This document shows, piece by piece, positions 32,759-40,981 of a stretch of DNA of 64,000 nt. The position numbers and the translations under genes were made by a program. Below the pieces are notes generated by a model. It was not told where the DNA came from. It saw nothing but the letters and a program-made list of their open reading frames with translations, and did no database searches. Origin of the DNA: Streptomyces niger (GTDB lineage Bacteria > Actinomycetota > Actinomycetes > Streptomycetales > Streptomycetaceae). Location: NCBI RefSeq assembly GCF_000718305.1, contig NZ_JOFQ01000001.1, positions 806,001-870,000 of the forward strand. The letters are read 5' to 3'. Position 1 is the first letter of the stretch. Each line of letters starts with the position of its first letter.

Positions 32759-34648
32759 GTGCAGCATCCCCACCTCCCCCGCCCCCGGCGGAGACGACCC
32801 CACGACCGCCGGCGCGTCCTGATCACCGCCGTGCTGGCCGGCGCGCTCGCCGCGGCCGGGCTCGCCGCGCTGCCGGACACCGCGTCCGCCGCGCCCGTCC
32901 GGCAGGCCGAGCAGCTCGACCGCGGCGTGGTCAGCGTCCACACCGGCGGCGGCAACCTGGTCAGCTGGCGCTGGCTCGGCACCGACCCGGACGACGTGTC
33001 CTTCAACGTCTACCGGGCCGGCACCAAGGTCAACTCCACCCCCGTCACGCGGTCGACGAACTACTTCCATGCGAGCGCCCCCGAACAGGCCGACTACACG
33101 GTCCGCGCGGTCGTGAACGGCGTCGAGCAGGGCGACTCGGTGCACGCCGTGCAGTTCCGCGCCGGCTACAAGGACGTGCCGATCGCTCCCCCGGCGGGCG
33201 GCACCACCCCGGACGGGGTGGCGTACACCTACGAGGCCAACGACGCGTCGGTGGCCGACCTCGACGGCGACGGCGCGCTGGACTTCGTACTGAAGTGGCA
33301 GCCCACCAACGCCAAGGACAACTCGCAGTCCGGCTACACCGGCAACACGATCGTGGACGGCATCAGGCTCGACGGCACCCGGCTCTGGCGCGTCGACCTG
33401 GGCCGCAACATCCGCTCCGGGGCGCACTACACGCAGTTCCAGGCGTACGACTACGACGGTGACGGCCGGGCGGAGGTCGCCATGAAGACCGCCGACGGGA
33501 CGGTCGACGGACAGGGCAAGGTGATCGGCAGCGCCTCCGCCGACCACCGCAACGGCAGCGGTTACGTGCTGTCCGGGCCCGAGTACCTGACCATGTTCGA
33601 CGGCCGCACGGGGGCCGCGCTGGGCACCACCGACCATGTGCCCGCACGCGGCAACGTGGCCTCCTGGGGCGACAGCTACGGCAACCGCGTGGACCGCTTC
33701 CTCGCCGGCACCGCCTATCTGGACGGCGCCCGGCCCTCCCTGATCATGGCGCGCGGCTACTACACCCGCAGCGTGATCGCCGCCTGGGACTGGCGCAACG
33801 GCGCCTTCACCCGGCGCTGGACCTTCGACACCGACTCCACCACCAACAAGGGCAAGGGCTACGACGGCCAGGGCTCGCACAGCCTCTCCGTCGGTGACGT
33901 GGACGGCGACGGCAAGGACGAGATCGTCTACGGAGCGATGGCCGTGGACGACAACGGCAACGGATTGTGGACCACGAAGACCGGGCACGGCGACGCCCAG
34001 CACCTCGGCGACCTGGACCCGGGCACGGCGGGCCTGGAGTACTTCAAGGTCTCCGAGTCCACCGGGCAGCCCGCCGAGCTCTACATCGACCCGAGGACCG
34101 GCTCGGTGCGCTGGAAGCTCGCCGCCTGCTGCGACAACGGGCGCGGCGTCGCCGGGGACATCTGGGCCGGCAACGACGGGGCCGAGGTGTGGTCCGCCGC
34201 CGACACGCAGATCCGCGACGAGGCCGGCGCCACCAAGGGCCGCGAGCCGTCCTCGGCGAACTTCCTCAGCTGGTGGGACGGGGACACCACGCGCGAACTG
34301 CTGGACGGCACGCACATCGACAAGTACGGCACCGGCGGTGACACCCGCCTGCTGACCGGCGCGTCGGTGTCCTCGAACAACGGCACCAAGGCGACCCCGG
34401 TGCTCTCCGGAGACATCCTCGGCGACTGGCGCGAGGAGGTCGTCTGGCGCACCTCGGACAACCGCAACCTGCGGATCTACTCGACGCCGCACGAGACCGA
34501 CACCAGGATCACCACACTGCTGCACGACACCATGTACCGCACCGGCCTGGCCTGGCAGAACTCCGGCTACAACCAGCCGCCGCACCCGAGCTTCTTCCTC
34601 GGCGCCGGCATGGCGACGCCGCCCCGGCCGCGAATCACCACTCCGTAA
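32759..34648 (+). CDS. Secreted rhamnogalacturonan lyase, polysaccharide lyase family 11
   Basis: 629 aa from the GTG at 32759 with AGGAGGA 4 nt upstream. A twin-Arg-containing basic N-terminus and signal peptide (about 1-40, ending ASAA) precede a short beta domain (RQAEQLDRGVVSVHTGGGNLVSWRWLG, FNVYRAGTKVN) and an eight-bladed propeller with repeated calcium-binding DxDGDG loops (DLDGDGALDF, DYDGDGRAEV, DVDGDGKDEI). This is the YesW/YesX (PL11) pattern; these enzymes cleave the RG-I backbone between rhamnose and galacturonic acid. It is monocistronic on the plus strand and converges on GH51 with a 17-bp gap. Confidence 0.93.
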   Translation: MQHPHLPRPRRRRPHDRRRVLITAVLAGALAAAGLAALPDTASAAPVRQAEQLDRGVVSVHTGGGNLVSWRWLGTDPDDVSFNVYRAGTKVNSTPVTRSTNYFHASAPEQADYTVRAVVNGVEQGDSVHAVQFRAGYKDVPIAPPAGGTTPDGVAYTYEANDASVADLDGDGALDFVLKWQPTNAKDNSQSGYTGNTIVDGIRLDGTRLWRVDLGRNIRSGAHYTQFQAYDYDGDGRAEVAMKTADGTVDGQGKVIGSASADHRNGSGYVLSGPEYLTMFDGRTGAALGTTDHVPARGNVASWGDSYGNRVDRFLAGTAYLDGARPSLIMARGYYTRSVIAAWDWRNGAFTRRWTFDTDSTTNKGKGYDGQGSHSLSVGDVDGDGKDEIVYGAMAVDDNGNGLWTTKTGHGDAQHLGDLDPGTAGLEYFKVSESTGQPAELYIDPRTGSVRWKLAACCDNGRGVAGDIWAGNDGAEVWSAADTQIRDEAGATKGREPSSANFLSWWDGDTTRELLDGTHIDKYGTGGDTRLLTGASVSSNNGTKATPVLSGDILGDWREEVVWRTSDNRNLRIYSTPHETDTRITTLLHDTMYRTGLAWQNSGYNQPPHPSFFLGAGMATPPRPRITTP

Positions 34649-34665
34649 ACACATCCGACGCACCG

Positions 34666-35661
34666 TCAGCCCAGCCGGATGACGTGCCACGACAGCGGCT
34701 CCAGGGTGGCGCGCAGGGTGCCGCCCTGGAGCACCGTCCCCGCCACCTCGTGCGGCAGGACCCGGTCCGGCGCGTCGAGGGTGTTGCGGGCCTCCGGGTC
34801 CGCGTCGGCCAGCGCGCTGTGCCCGGCGACCCGCGTCACGTCCAGCCCGTGCAGCGCCACTTCCAGCGACAGCGCGACGTCCTGGCTGCGGTTGACCGCG
34901 AAGACGGTGACCGCGCCGGACCCCGGATCCCGTACCGCGGTGGCGTGCAGCAGCGGCACCTCGCCGTACTTCGCCGTGTCGTACGTGGGCGAGTCCACCC
35001 GGACGTCCAGCACCTGCCCGCGGCCGTACCGCGAGGCCTGCGCGAAGGGGAAGAACGTGGTCTGCCGCCAGGCCGGGCCGCCCGGCTCGGTCAGGATCGG
35101 CGCGATGACGTTGACCAGCTGAGCGAGGCAGGCGACGGCCACCCGGTCGGCGTGGCGCAGCAGCGCGATCAGCAGCGAACCGACGACGACGGCGTCGGTG
35201 ACGCTGTAGTGGTCCTCCAGCAGCCGCGGCGCCTCGGCGACGCCCCGGGTGCCGAGGTTCAGCGCCATCATCGGCTCCGCCTGCGGGCCCAGCTTCCTGA
35301 GGAAGCCGGCGTACTCGGAGAGGCCGAAGCGGTGGGTCTCGGTCGACCGCCAGGCGAGGTCCAGGCGACGGGGCCGTTGCGCGACGGGTCCGACGGAGTC
35401 CTCCCACTTGTAGCCGGACACGAAGTTTCCGCCCGGGTAGCGGATCACGGTGACGCCCAGCTCGCGGATCAGGTCCAGTACGTCGGTGCGCAGTCCGGCC
35501 TCGTCGGCGGCGGGATGGTCCGGTTCGAAGATGCCGGTGTAGACGCAGCGGCCGAGGTGCTCGACGAACGCACCGAAGAGGCGCGGGCCGGACTCGCCGA
35601 CGGTGAAGGCGGGGTCGAGGGTGAAGGCGGGGTCGAGGGTGAAGCGGGCCGTGTGCGTCAT
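34666..35661 (-). CDS. GH51 alpha-L-arabinofuranosidase with in-frame deletion of the catalytic core, probably inactive
   Basis: 331 aa; GH51 arabinofuranosidases are about 500. The N-terminal part matches (RLFGAFVEHLGRCVYTGIFEP, IRYPGGNFVSGYKWEDSVGP, EPMMALNLGTRGV) and so does the C-terminal part (APRLLEDHYSVTDAVVVGSLLIALLRHADRV, AQLVNVIAPILTEPGGPAWRQTTFFPFA). At about residues 141-145 the two are joined directly. The whole segment with the acid/base Glu (GNE) and the nucleophile (DEWN) of the family is absent, roughly 170 residues. No stop or frameshift is present. A TLDPAF repeat stands at residues 8-19. The start overlaps the neighbouring stop by 4 bp. Without the two Glu residues it should not hydrolyse arabinosides. 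Confidence 0.88.
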   Translation of the reverse strand: MTHTARFTLDPAFTLDPAFTVGESGPRLFGAFVEHLGRCVYTGIFEPDHPAADEAGLRTDVLDLIRELGVTVIRYPGGNFVSGYKWEDSVGPVAQRPRRLDLAWRSTETHRFGLSEYAGFLRKLGPQAEPMMALNLGTRGVAEAPRLLEDHYSVTDAVVVGSLLIALLRHADRVAVACLAQLVNVIAPILTEPGGPAWRQTTFFPFAQASRYGRGQVLDVRVDSPTYDTAKYGEVPLLHATAVRDPGSGAVTVFAVNRSQDVALSLEVALHGLDVTRVAGHSALADADPEARNTLDAPDRVLPHEVAGTVLQGGTLRATLEPLSWHVIRLG

Positions 35662-38402
35662 CGGGGCTCCCCCAGCAGTGCCAGATTCTCGATGGCGGCG
35701 AGGCCGTAGAGCGCGGTGTCGTTGGTGGAAACCCAGGGGGCCTCGGCACCGGGGACGAGGGCGTCCGGCCCGGACACCTTCTCCGTCTTCCACGGGGCGG
35801 TCTCCGGGTAGCCGTCGGAGCGCAGGAACTTGTCCCACGCGCGCTGCGCGAGCTTCTTGTCGCCCGTCCGGTGGGCCGCGTACGCGTCGAGCCGCGAGTG
35901 GCCCTGGAAGAGGATCAGGGAGCCGAAGTCGGCGCCGTAGCGGGCCTTCTGCTCCGCCTTGGTGGCGTTGAAGTAGCGGCAGTAGTCGAGGTACGCCGCC
36001 TCGAACCTCTCGTTGTCGACCAGGTCGATGAGCTCCGCGCACAGCTCGTTGAGGCCGAAGACCGCCGACAGGTGCGACACGCTCACGACCGGCTTGCCGG
36101 CCACCGCGAACCTCCCCGTGTCCAGGTCGTACAGCCCACTGCCCTGGACGAAGCCGTTGGGTTGGGCGGCGATGGTCTCCATGGTGGACAGCACCCGCGC
36201 CCTGGCCTTCTCCCACTTGGGGCCGCGCCGCTCCCACTCGGTCAGCCACGCGGAGACCAGCCCGGACCAGTCGGTGCCGAAGCCGATGGACAGGGCGTGC
36301 CGGTCGGGCTTGTAGTCGGGGTCGGGGCGGACCTTGCGCTGCGGGTCGAGGACGAGGAACGTCTCGTCGGAGTCGACGTTGGCGTGCATCAGGTCGCCGA
36401 CCCGCTCGTCGGCGGTGAGGAAGTAGTAGAAGCGGCGGTAGGTGGTGTTCGCGATGCGCTGCTGCTTGGCGCTGTCGGCGTAGTGCTGGACGCCGTGCCG
36501 GGTGCCGAGCCCGGCCCACTTCCCGAGGTGGTAGACGTCGACCTCGCCGGTGTGGCGGGTCATGGCCTCGGCGAAGCGGAAGATGTCGGCGCGACCGGAG
36601 CGCAGGTAGGCGTACCAGAGCCAGAGGTCGGGCGAGAGTTCGGAGTTGTCCCAGGCGTACCCGCCGACGTCGTAGCGCCACTGGTGGCGGGTGGTGTCAT
36701 AGGAGTGCATCACGTCGCCGTAGTCCCAGAAGCCGTACCAGCGCCGCTGCTCGACCTGGCCCCGGTAGTAGGTGAAGAGGAAGTCGAGGTGGTCTTCGAT
36801 CTTCGCCTTGGCGGAGGTGGAGCGGTCCGGTTCGGCGTAGAGACCGGGTCCGAAAACACTGGCGGTGATGAACTGGCGCGGCGGCGCCGTGAGTTGGGGC
36901 GGCGTGCGGACGGCCTCAACCTGGCGCGCGAGGGCCTCGGCGGCTGGGGTGCTGTCGTGCGCCCAGAAGAAGAGCTCGCTGGTGCGGGCGATGCCGTACG
37001 GGGTACCGAACTCCGGCTCGTAGTCCTCGTAGGTGATCTCCAGGCCTTCGAGCTGCTTCGCGTACGTGTCCTGACCCATGCCGTCGTGGTAGAAGCGCAG
37101 GTCCATGGGCGGGGCCTCGGGCGACCAGAGCCAGAGGGTGACCTCGGCCTCGTCCGTCTGCGCCCCGCGGATGTCCAGCCCCGCCGGGTGCTTCTCCCAG
37201 AAGTCGCGGAGCCCGAAGGCGAGTCCGCCGCTCGCGCCGCCCACGTAGCCGAAGCCGGAGGCGCGGTGTCCGCCGCCGGCCGCGATCCAGCCGTGGCCCT
37301 TCTTGGTGCGCTTGCGCACGGTGAAGCCGTCGGCGGAGAGCTGGGAGAGGGTGTAGTCGCCCCACTCGGGAATGAGGTGCAGACGGCTGGTCACCCGCTG
37401 GTCCCAGGTGGCCGGGTCGGGCAGCTTCTGCCCTTCGAACTGGGCGGCCCGCACCGCGGCGCCCGGGTCCCGGCGGAGCCCGGTGATGCCCTTGACCGCC
37501 TCGCGCAGCAGGCCGGTGCCGTCGCCGCCGATGCGGAGGTGCCGGTCGTACGCCGCGTCCCGCATCGGCACGGTGAAGCGCACGCCGAGCCCGCGGATGA
37601 AGTCGCCGCTCGCCCTGCCCGGCTCCTGCTTCCCGTCGTAGGTGATCGTGTGGACCATGCGGAAGGACTCGGCACCGGCGTAAAAGTACAGCCGGACGGA
37701 GAACGGCAGCCAGGAGCGGCCACCCCGGCGGTGTTTCCCGTCGATGCGGACCACCGCCCGGACCGGGCCGTCCTGCTCGACCTGCACCTCGCCGATGGCG
37801 CTCTCGAAGCGCTCGTACTTCTCGGTCCCCTGGTCACCGTCCTCGATCTCGCCCTGCCGCAGCAGGACGAGACGGCCGTCCTTGGCGATCTCGGTGGTGC
37901 CCCGGCGGACGGACTTCACGAGGATGGCGCCGCTCGTGCCGATCCGTGCGGTGATGACGCCCGTATCGACCTCGACGGTGCCGCCCCCGCGGTCGACGGT
38001 GACCTTCTTCGCGGGGGCCGCGGGGGCACCGGCCTCAAGGGTGTACTTCTCGGCGGCGGACTGCGGGCCGACAGCGTGCGCGGTCCACTTCAAGGAGCCG
38101 TCGGGCCAGTAGGCGAGCGGCCACGTCTGCACGGGCACGGCCTTGCCGCCGCCGTCGGTGAGCGTGAACTCCTGGCCGGCCTCGTACGCGCCCTTGGGCC
38201 AGGGCACGCCCACGGTCGAGCCCGGCGCCGCGCCGAGCCCGCCGTCCTCCAGCCAGGTCAGCTCGACGGGGCCGCCGGCGGCGCGTCTGCCGGGCCCGTC
38301 GGCGGCGACCGCCGAGGCGCTGCCCAGGGACCAGCTGAAATGGGCCGCAGCCCCGACGGCCGCGGCCGCCTTCAGGAGGGATCTGCGGGGCATCGGAGAC
38401 AT
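35658..38402 (-). CDS. Tat-exported exo-rhamnogalacturonan lyase-like protein (PcRGLX/YetA type)
   Basis: 914 aa. The ATG at 38402 has AAGGGA upstream. The twin-arginine signal PRRSLLKAAAAVGAAA begins near residue 5, with cleavage after ASA. Next come beta-rich domains (about 45-300; VPWPKGAYEAGQEFTLTDGGGKAVPVQTWPLAYWPDGSLKW, RSWLPFSVRLYFYAG) and an alpha/alpha-barrel-like C-terminal region (YYRGQVEQRRWYGFWDYGDVMHSYD, YDVGGYAWDNSELSPDLWLWYAYL). This order fits the PcRGLX/YetA-like family, whose fungal member is an exo-acting rhamnogalacturonan lyase. The neighbours (GH51, YesL-like, ABC importer) agree with work on RG-I. Activity is inferred from family. Confidence 0.82.
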   Translation of the reverse strand: MSPMPRRSLLKAAAAVGAAAHFSWSLGSASAVAADGPGRRAAGGPVELTWLEDGGLGAAPGSTVGVPWPKGAYEAGQEFTLTDGGGKAVPVQTWPLAYWPDGSLKWTAHAVGPQSAAEKYTLEAGAPAAPAKKVTVDRGGGTVEVDTGVITARIGTSGAILVKSVRRGTTEIAKDGRLVLLRQGEIEDGDQGTEKYERFESAIGEVQVEQDGPVRAVVRIDGKHRRGGRSWLPFSVRLYFYAGAESFRMVHTITYDGKQEPGRASGDFIRGLGVRFTVPMRDAAYDRHLRIGGDGTGLLREAVKGITGLRRDPGAAVRAAQFEGQKLPDPATWDQRVTSRLHLIPEWGDYTLSQLSADGFTVRKRTKKGHGWIAAGGGHRASGFGYVGGASGGLAFGLRDFWEKHPAGLDIRGAQTDEAEVTLWLWSPEAPPMDLRFYHDGMGQDTYAKQLEGLEITYEDYEPEFGTPYGIARTSELFFWAHDSTPAAEALARQVEAVRTPPQLTAPPRQFITASVFGPGLYAEPDRSTSAKAKIEDHLDFLFTYYRGQVEQRRWYGFWDYGDVMHSYDTTRHQWRYDVGGYAWDNSELSPDLWLWYAYLRSGRADIFRFAEAMTRHTGEVDVYHLGKWAGLGTRHGVQHYADSAKQQRIANTTYRRFYYFLTADERVGDLMHANVDSDETFLVLDPQRKVRPDPDYKPDRHALSIGFGTDWSGLVSAWLTEWERRGPKWEKARARVLSTMETIAAQPNGFVQGSGLYDLDTGRFAVAGKPVVSVSHLSAVFGLNELCAELIDLVDNERFEAAYLDYCRYFNATKAEQKARYGADFGSLILFQGHSRLDAYAAHRTGDKKLAQRAWDKFLRSDGYPETAPWKTEKVSGPDALVPGAEAPWVSTNDTALYGLAAIENLALLGEPR

Positions 38403-38467
38403 GGTCGTTCCCTTCGGTTCGCTACTCGTCAGCAGTTGCGGTCCCCGGCGTCCGGCGCCGGCAGGCC

Positions 38468-39088
38468 CTACGGCGCGCCCGCGCGCCGCCCGTACCGCTC
38501 CTCCACCGCGACCGCCCCCGCCGCCACGGCCCCCAGGACGGGCACCGCCAGCGGCAGCACCGCCCAAGCGGACACCGCGACCATCACCACCCCGCCCACC
38601 AGCAGGAACGACCCGGCCGGGTCGAGGACCGTGCGCCGCCCGGCCGCGGCCAGCAGCGCCCGCCAGGACGCGCCCGGCTCCCACACCGCAGCCGCCCGCA
38701 GCCCCGCCACCACGGCCCCGCACAACGCCAGGACACCGGCCGCGCCGACCACCGGCCCGCCGGGCAGCCCGTTGCGTACCGCCGACAGGTCCAGCCGGAT
38801 CAGCCCGCAGGCCACCCAGCCACCGACGCCGACGAGCCAGCCGCGCCGGGCCGCCGCGCGCACGTCGGCGGCGAACTGCCGGAAACCGGCGGGCCGGTGG
38901 CTCAGGTGACGCCGCAGATGCCGGGCGCCGGCCGCGAACGCCGCCGGGTACGTGACCAGTGGCAGCGCCGCCAACGCGATCCACACGCCGGTCAGCAGCG
39001 CCTCCGCGAAGAGCGCGAAGCGCTCCTGGAACCGGGACTCCCCCATGGCCCTGCGACGCGCCGCCCGGGACCCGTTCACCGTGGTCAT
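38468..39088 (-). CDS. YesL-like (DUF624) integral membrane protein
   Basis: 206 aa. A basic N-terminus is followed by about five membrane helices (FAEALLTGVWIALAALPLVTYPAAFAAG first; last LVGGVVMVAVSAWAVLPLAVPVLGAVAAGAVAV). The layout and the stretch ALPLVTYPAAFAAGARHLRRHL match DUF624/YesL proteins, which sit in rhamnogalacturonan loci of Bacillus (yes cluster) and many other pectin or xylan clusters. The gene begins 2 bp beyond the MalG-type stop. The role is unknown; a part in transport or signalling with the importer is inferred from its recurrent position. Confidence 0.82.
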   Translation of the reverse strand: MTTVNGSRAARRRAMGESRFQERFALFAEALLTGVWIALAALPLVTYPAAFAAGARHLRRHLSHRPAGFRQFAADVRAAARRGWLVGVGGWVACGLIRLDLSAVRNGLPGGPVVGAAGVLALCGAVVAGLRAAAVWEPGASWRALLAAAGRRTVLDPAGSFLLVGGVVMVAVSAWAVLPLAVPVLGAVAAGAVAVEERYGRRAGAP

Positions 39089-39090
39089 GG

Positions 39091-40017
39091 TCAGCCCTTC
39101 AGTCCGGACGTGGCCATGCCGTCGATGAGGTACCGCTGGAAGGCGAGGAAGAAGGCCAGTACCGGCAGCAGTGCCACCAGAGCCATCGCGATCATGCCGC
39201 CGTAATTGGCCACGCCCTCCTGGTCCCGGAACATCATCATCCCGAGGGACACGGTGTACTTGCCCGGCTCGTTGAGGTAGATCAGCGGGCCCATGAAGTC
39301 GTTCCAGGCGTTGATGAACGTGAAGATGGCGCTGGTGATCAGCGCGGGCCGGCACAGCGGCAGCACCACGGACCAGTAGGTCCGCAGGTGTCCGCAGCCG
39401 TCGAGGCGGGCCGCCTCGTCCAGCTCACCGGGCAGGTTGCGCATGAACTGCACCATCAGGAAGACGAAGAACGCCTCGGTGGCGAGGAACTTCCCGATCA
39501 GCAACGGCACATAGGTATTGATGAGTTCCAGCTTCTGGAACATCACGTACTGCGGGATCAGCAGCACGTGGTACGGCAGCAGCAGCGTGCCGATCATCAG
39601 CGTGAACAGCAGCTTCCGCCCGGCGAACCGGATCTTGGCGAACGCGTACGCCGTCAGCGAGGCGGAGACGAGCACGCCCACGACGGAACCCGCCGCGTAG
39701 AACAGCGAGTTGCCGAAGAACGTGGCGATCGGGATGTCGGCGATGCCGTCCGCCAGCCCGCGGAAGTTGTCCAGCACCGGGCGGACCGGGAACAGCTCCA
39801 GGCTGCCGACGATCTCCCGGCTCGGCTTGAACGCGGCCCCGACCACCCAGACCACCGGGTAGAGGACGACCGCGAGAACGACCCACGCACCGAGGTGCCA
39901 GGCGACACCGGCGCGCCGACGCGACGACGTACTGGATGCACTGGACGCGCTGGACGCACCGGACGCGCTGGATGTGCCGGATGTGCCGATCACGCCGGAC
40001 GTACCGAGGCCGCTCAT
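39091..40017 (-). CDS. Carbohydrate ABC transporter permease (MalG type), second importer
   Basis: 308 aa, ATG overlapping the partner permease stop (ATGA). The first 35 residues are an unusual Gly/Ser/Thr/Ala stretch (GTSGTSSASGASSASSASS) encoded by 9-bp DNA repeats. Six helices follow, with the coupling loop LDEAARLDGCGHLRTYWSVVLPLCRPAL near residues 205-232. It forms an importer with the proteins encoded at 40014-42265, probably for rhamnogalacturonan oligosaccharides produced by PL11 and the exo-lyase-like protein. No ATPase is encoded nearby. Confidence 0.92.
   Translation of the reverse strand: MSGLGTSGVIGTSGTSSASGASSASSASSTSSRRRAGVAWHLGAWVVLAVVLYPVVWVVGAAFKPSREIVGSLELFPVRPVLDNFRGLADGIADIPIATFFGNSLFYAAGSVVGVLVSASLTAYAFAKIRFAGRKLLFTLMIGTLLLPYHVLLIPQYVMFQKLELINTYVPLLIGKFLATEAFFVFLMVQFMRNLPGELDEAARLDGCGHLRTYWSVVLPLCRPALITSAIFTFINAWNDFMGPLIYLNEPGKYTVSLGMMMFRDQEGVANYGGMIAMALVALLPVLAFFLAFQRYLIDGMATSGLKG
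39925..40008 (-). repeat. Degenerate 9-bp repeats coding for a Ser/Gly/Ala tract
   Basis: About nine imperfect copies of a CTGGACGCA-like unit at the 5' end of the MalG-type gene, translated as GTS/SAS/SS triplets. The tract lies before the first membrane helix, where length change should be harmless. Confidence 0.7.
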
Positions 40018-40970
40018 CGGGCCGCCTCCTCGTAATGAACCCACCGTTTCTGGGACCAGAACAGCACCGCCGTCACCAGCGCCACGGCCACCAGCAGCAT
40101 CCACGCCATCGCCGAGGCGAATCCCATCTGCGCCTCCTTGAAGCCCTTCTGGTACAGGTAACAGGTGTAGACGAGGGCGGAGTCGGCCGGGCCGCACGTG
40201 GCGTTGGACACCACATACGCCGAGCCGAAGATCTGGAACGCATGGATCGTCTCCAGCAGGACGTTGAAGAACAGCACCGGTGAAATCATCGGCAGGGTGA
40301 CGCTCCAGAACCGGCGCAGCGGCCCCGCGCCGTCCACCGCCGCCGCCTCGTACAACTCGCGCGGCACCTGCTTGAGGCCGGCCAGGAAGATGACCATCGG
40401 CGCGCCGAACTGCCACACGGTGAGCGCCGCCAGGCTGTACAGCACCCACTCCGGATCGCCGACCCAGCCGCCCACGTGCAGGCCGAGGAGCGACTGCGCG
40501 CGGTCGACGATCGCGTCGTCGGAGAAGAGCGCACGCCAGACGAAGCCGACGGTGACGCTCGCGCCGATGAGCGAAGGGGCGTAGAAGGCGGCCCGGTAGA
40601 AGCCCTGGCCCCGCCCGTTCCGCGCGAGGAGCAGGGCCACACCGAGCGCGAGCAGCAGCTTCAGCGGCGTACCGATGACGACGTACTTGGCGGTGACCTC
40701 GACCGACTTGCGCCAGCGGGGATCGGCGAACATCTGGGTGAAGTTGTCCAGGCCGATCCAGGACGGCGTGTTGAAGAGGTTGTAGTCGGTGAAGGCGAAG
40801 TAGAGGGACGCGATCATCGGGCCCGCGGTGAGCAGCAGGAACCCGGCGATCCACGGGGACATGAAGAGGTAGCCCGCGAGAGTGTCACGGCGGTCGCGGC
40901 GCCGGAACGCGGGCGGAGCCGCGAGGCGTCGTGCCCGCACGCGGCCGGGCGGATCCTTGACGAGGGTCAC
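40014..40970 (-). CDS. Carbohydrate ABC transporter permease (MalF type), second importer
   Basis: 318 aa from a GTG at 40970 with GGAG 5 nt upstream. After a basic N-terminus come six helices (LAGYLFMSPWIAGFLLLTAGPMIASLYFAF first) and the EAA-type loop YEAAAVDGAGPLRRFWSVTLPMISPV. The next gene overlaps its stop. The binding-protein gene ends 11 bp upstream of the start, so the three are one transcript. Confidence 0.92.
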   Translation of the reverse strand: MTLVKDPPGRVRARRLAAPPAFRRRDRRDTLAGYLFMSPWIAGFLLLTAGPMIASLYFAFTDYNLFNTPSWIGLDNFTQMFADPRWRKSVEVTAKYVVIGTPLKLLLALGVALLLARNGRGQGFYRAAFYAPSLIGASVTVGFVWRALFSDDAIVDRAQSLLGLHVGGWVGDPEWVLYSLAALTVWQFGAPMVIFLAGLKQVPRELYEAAAVDGAGPLRRFWSVTLPMISPVLFFNVLLETIHAFQIFGSAYVVSNATCGPADSALVYTCYLYQKGFKEAQMGFASAMAWMLLVAVALVTAVLFWSQKRWVHYEEAAR

Positions 40971-40981
40971 GGCGACTCCCC

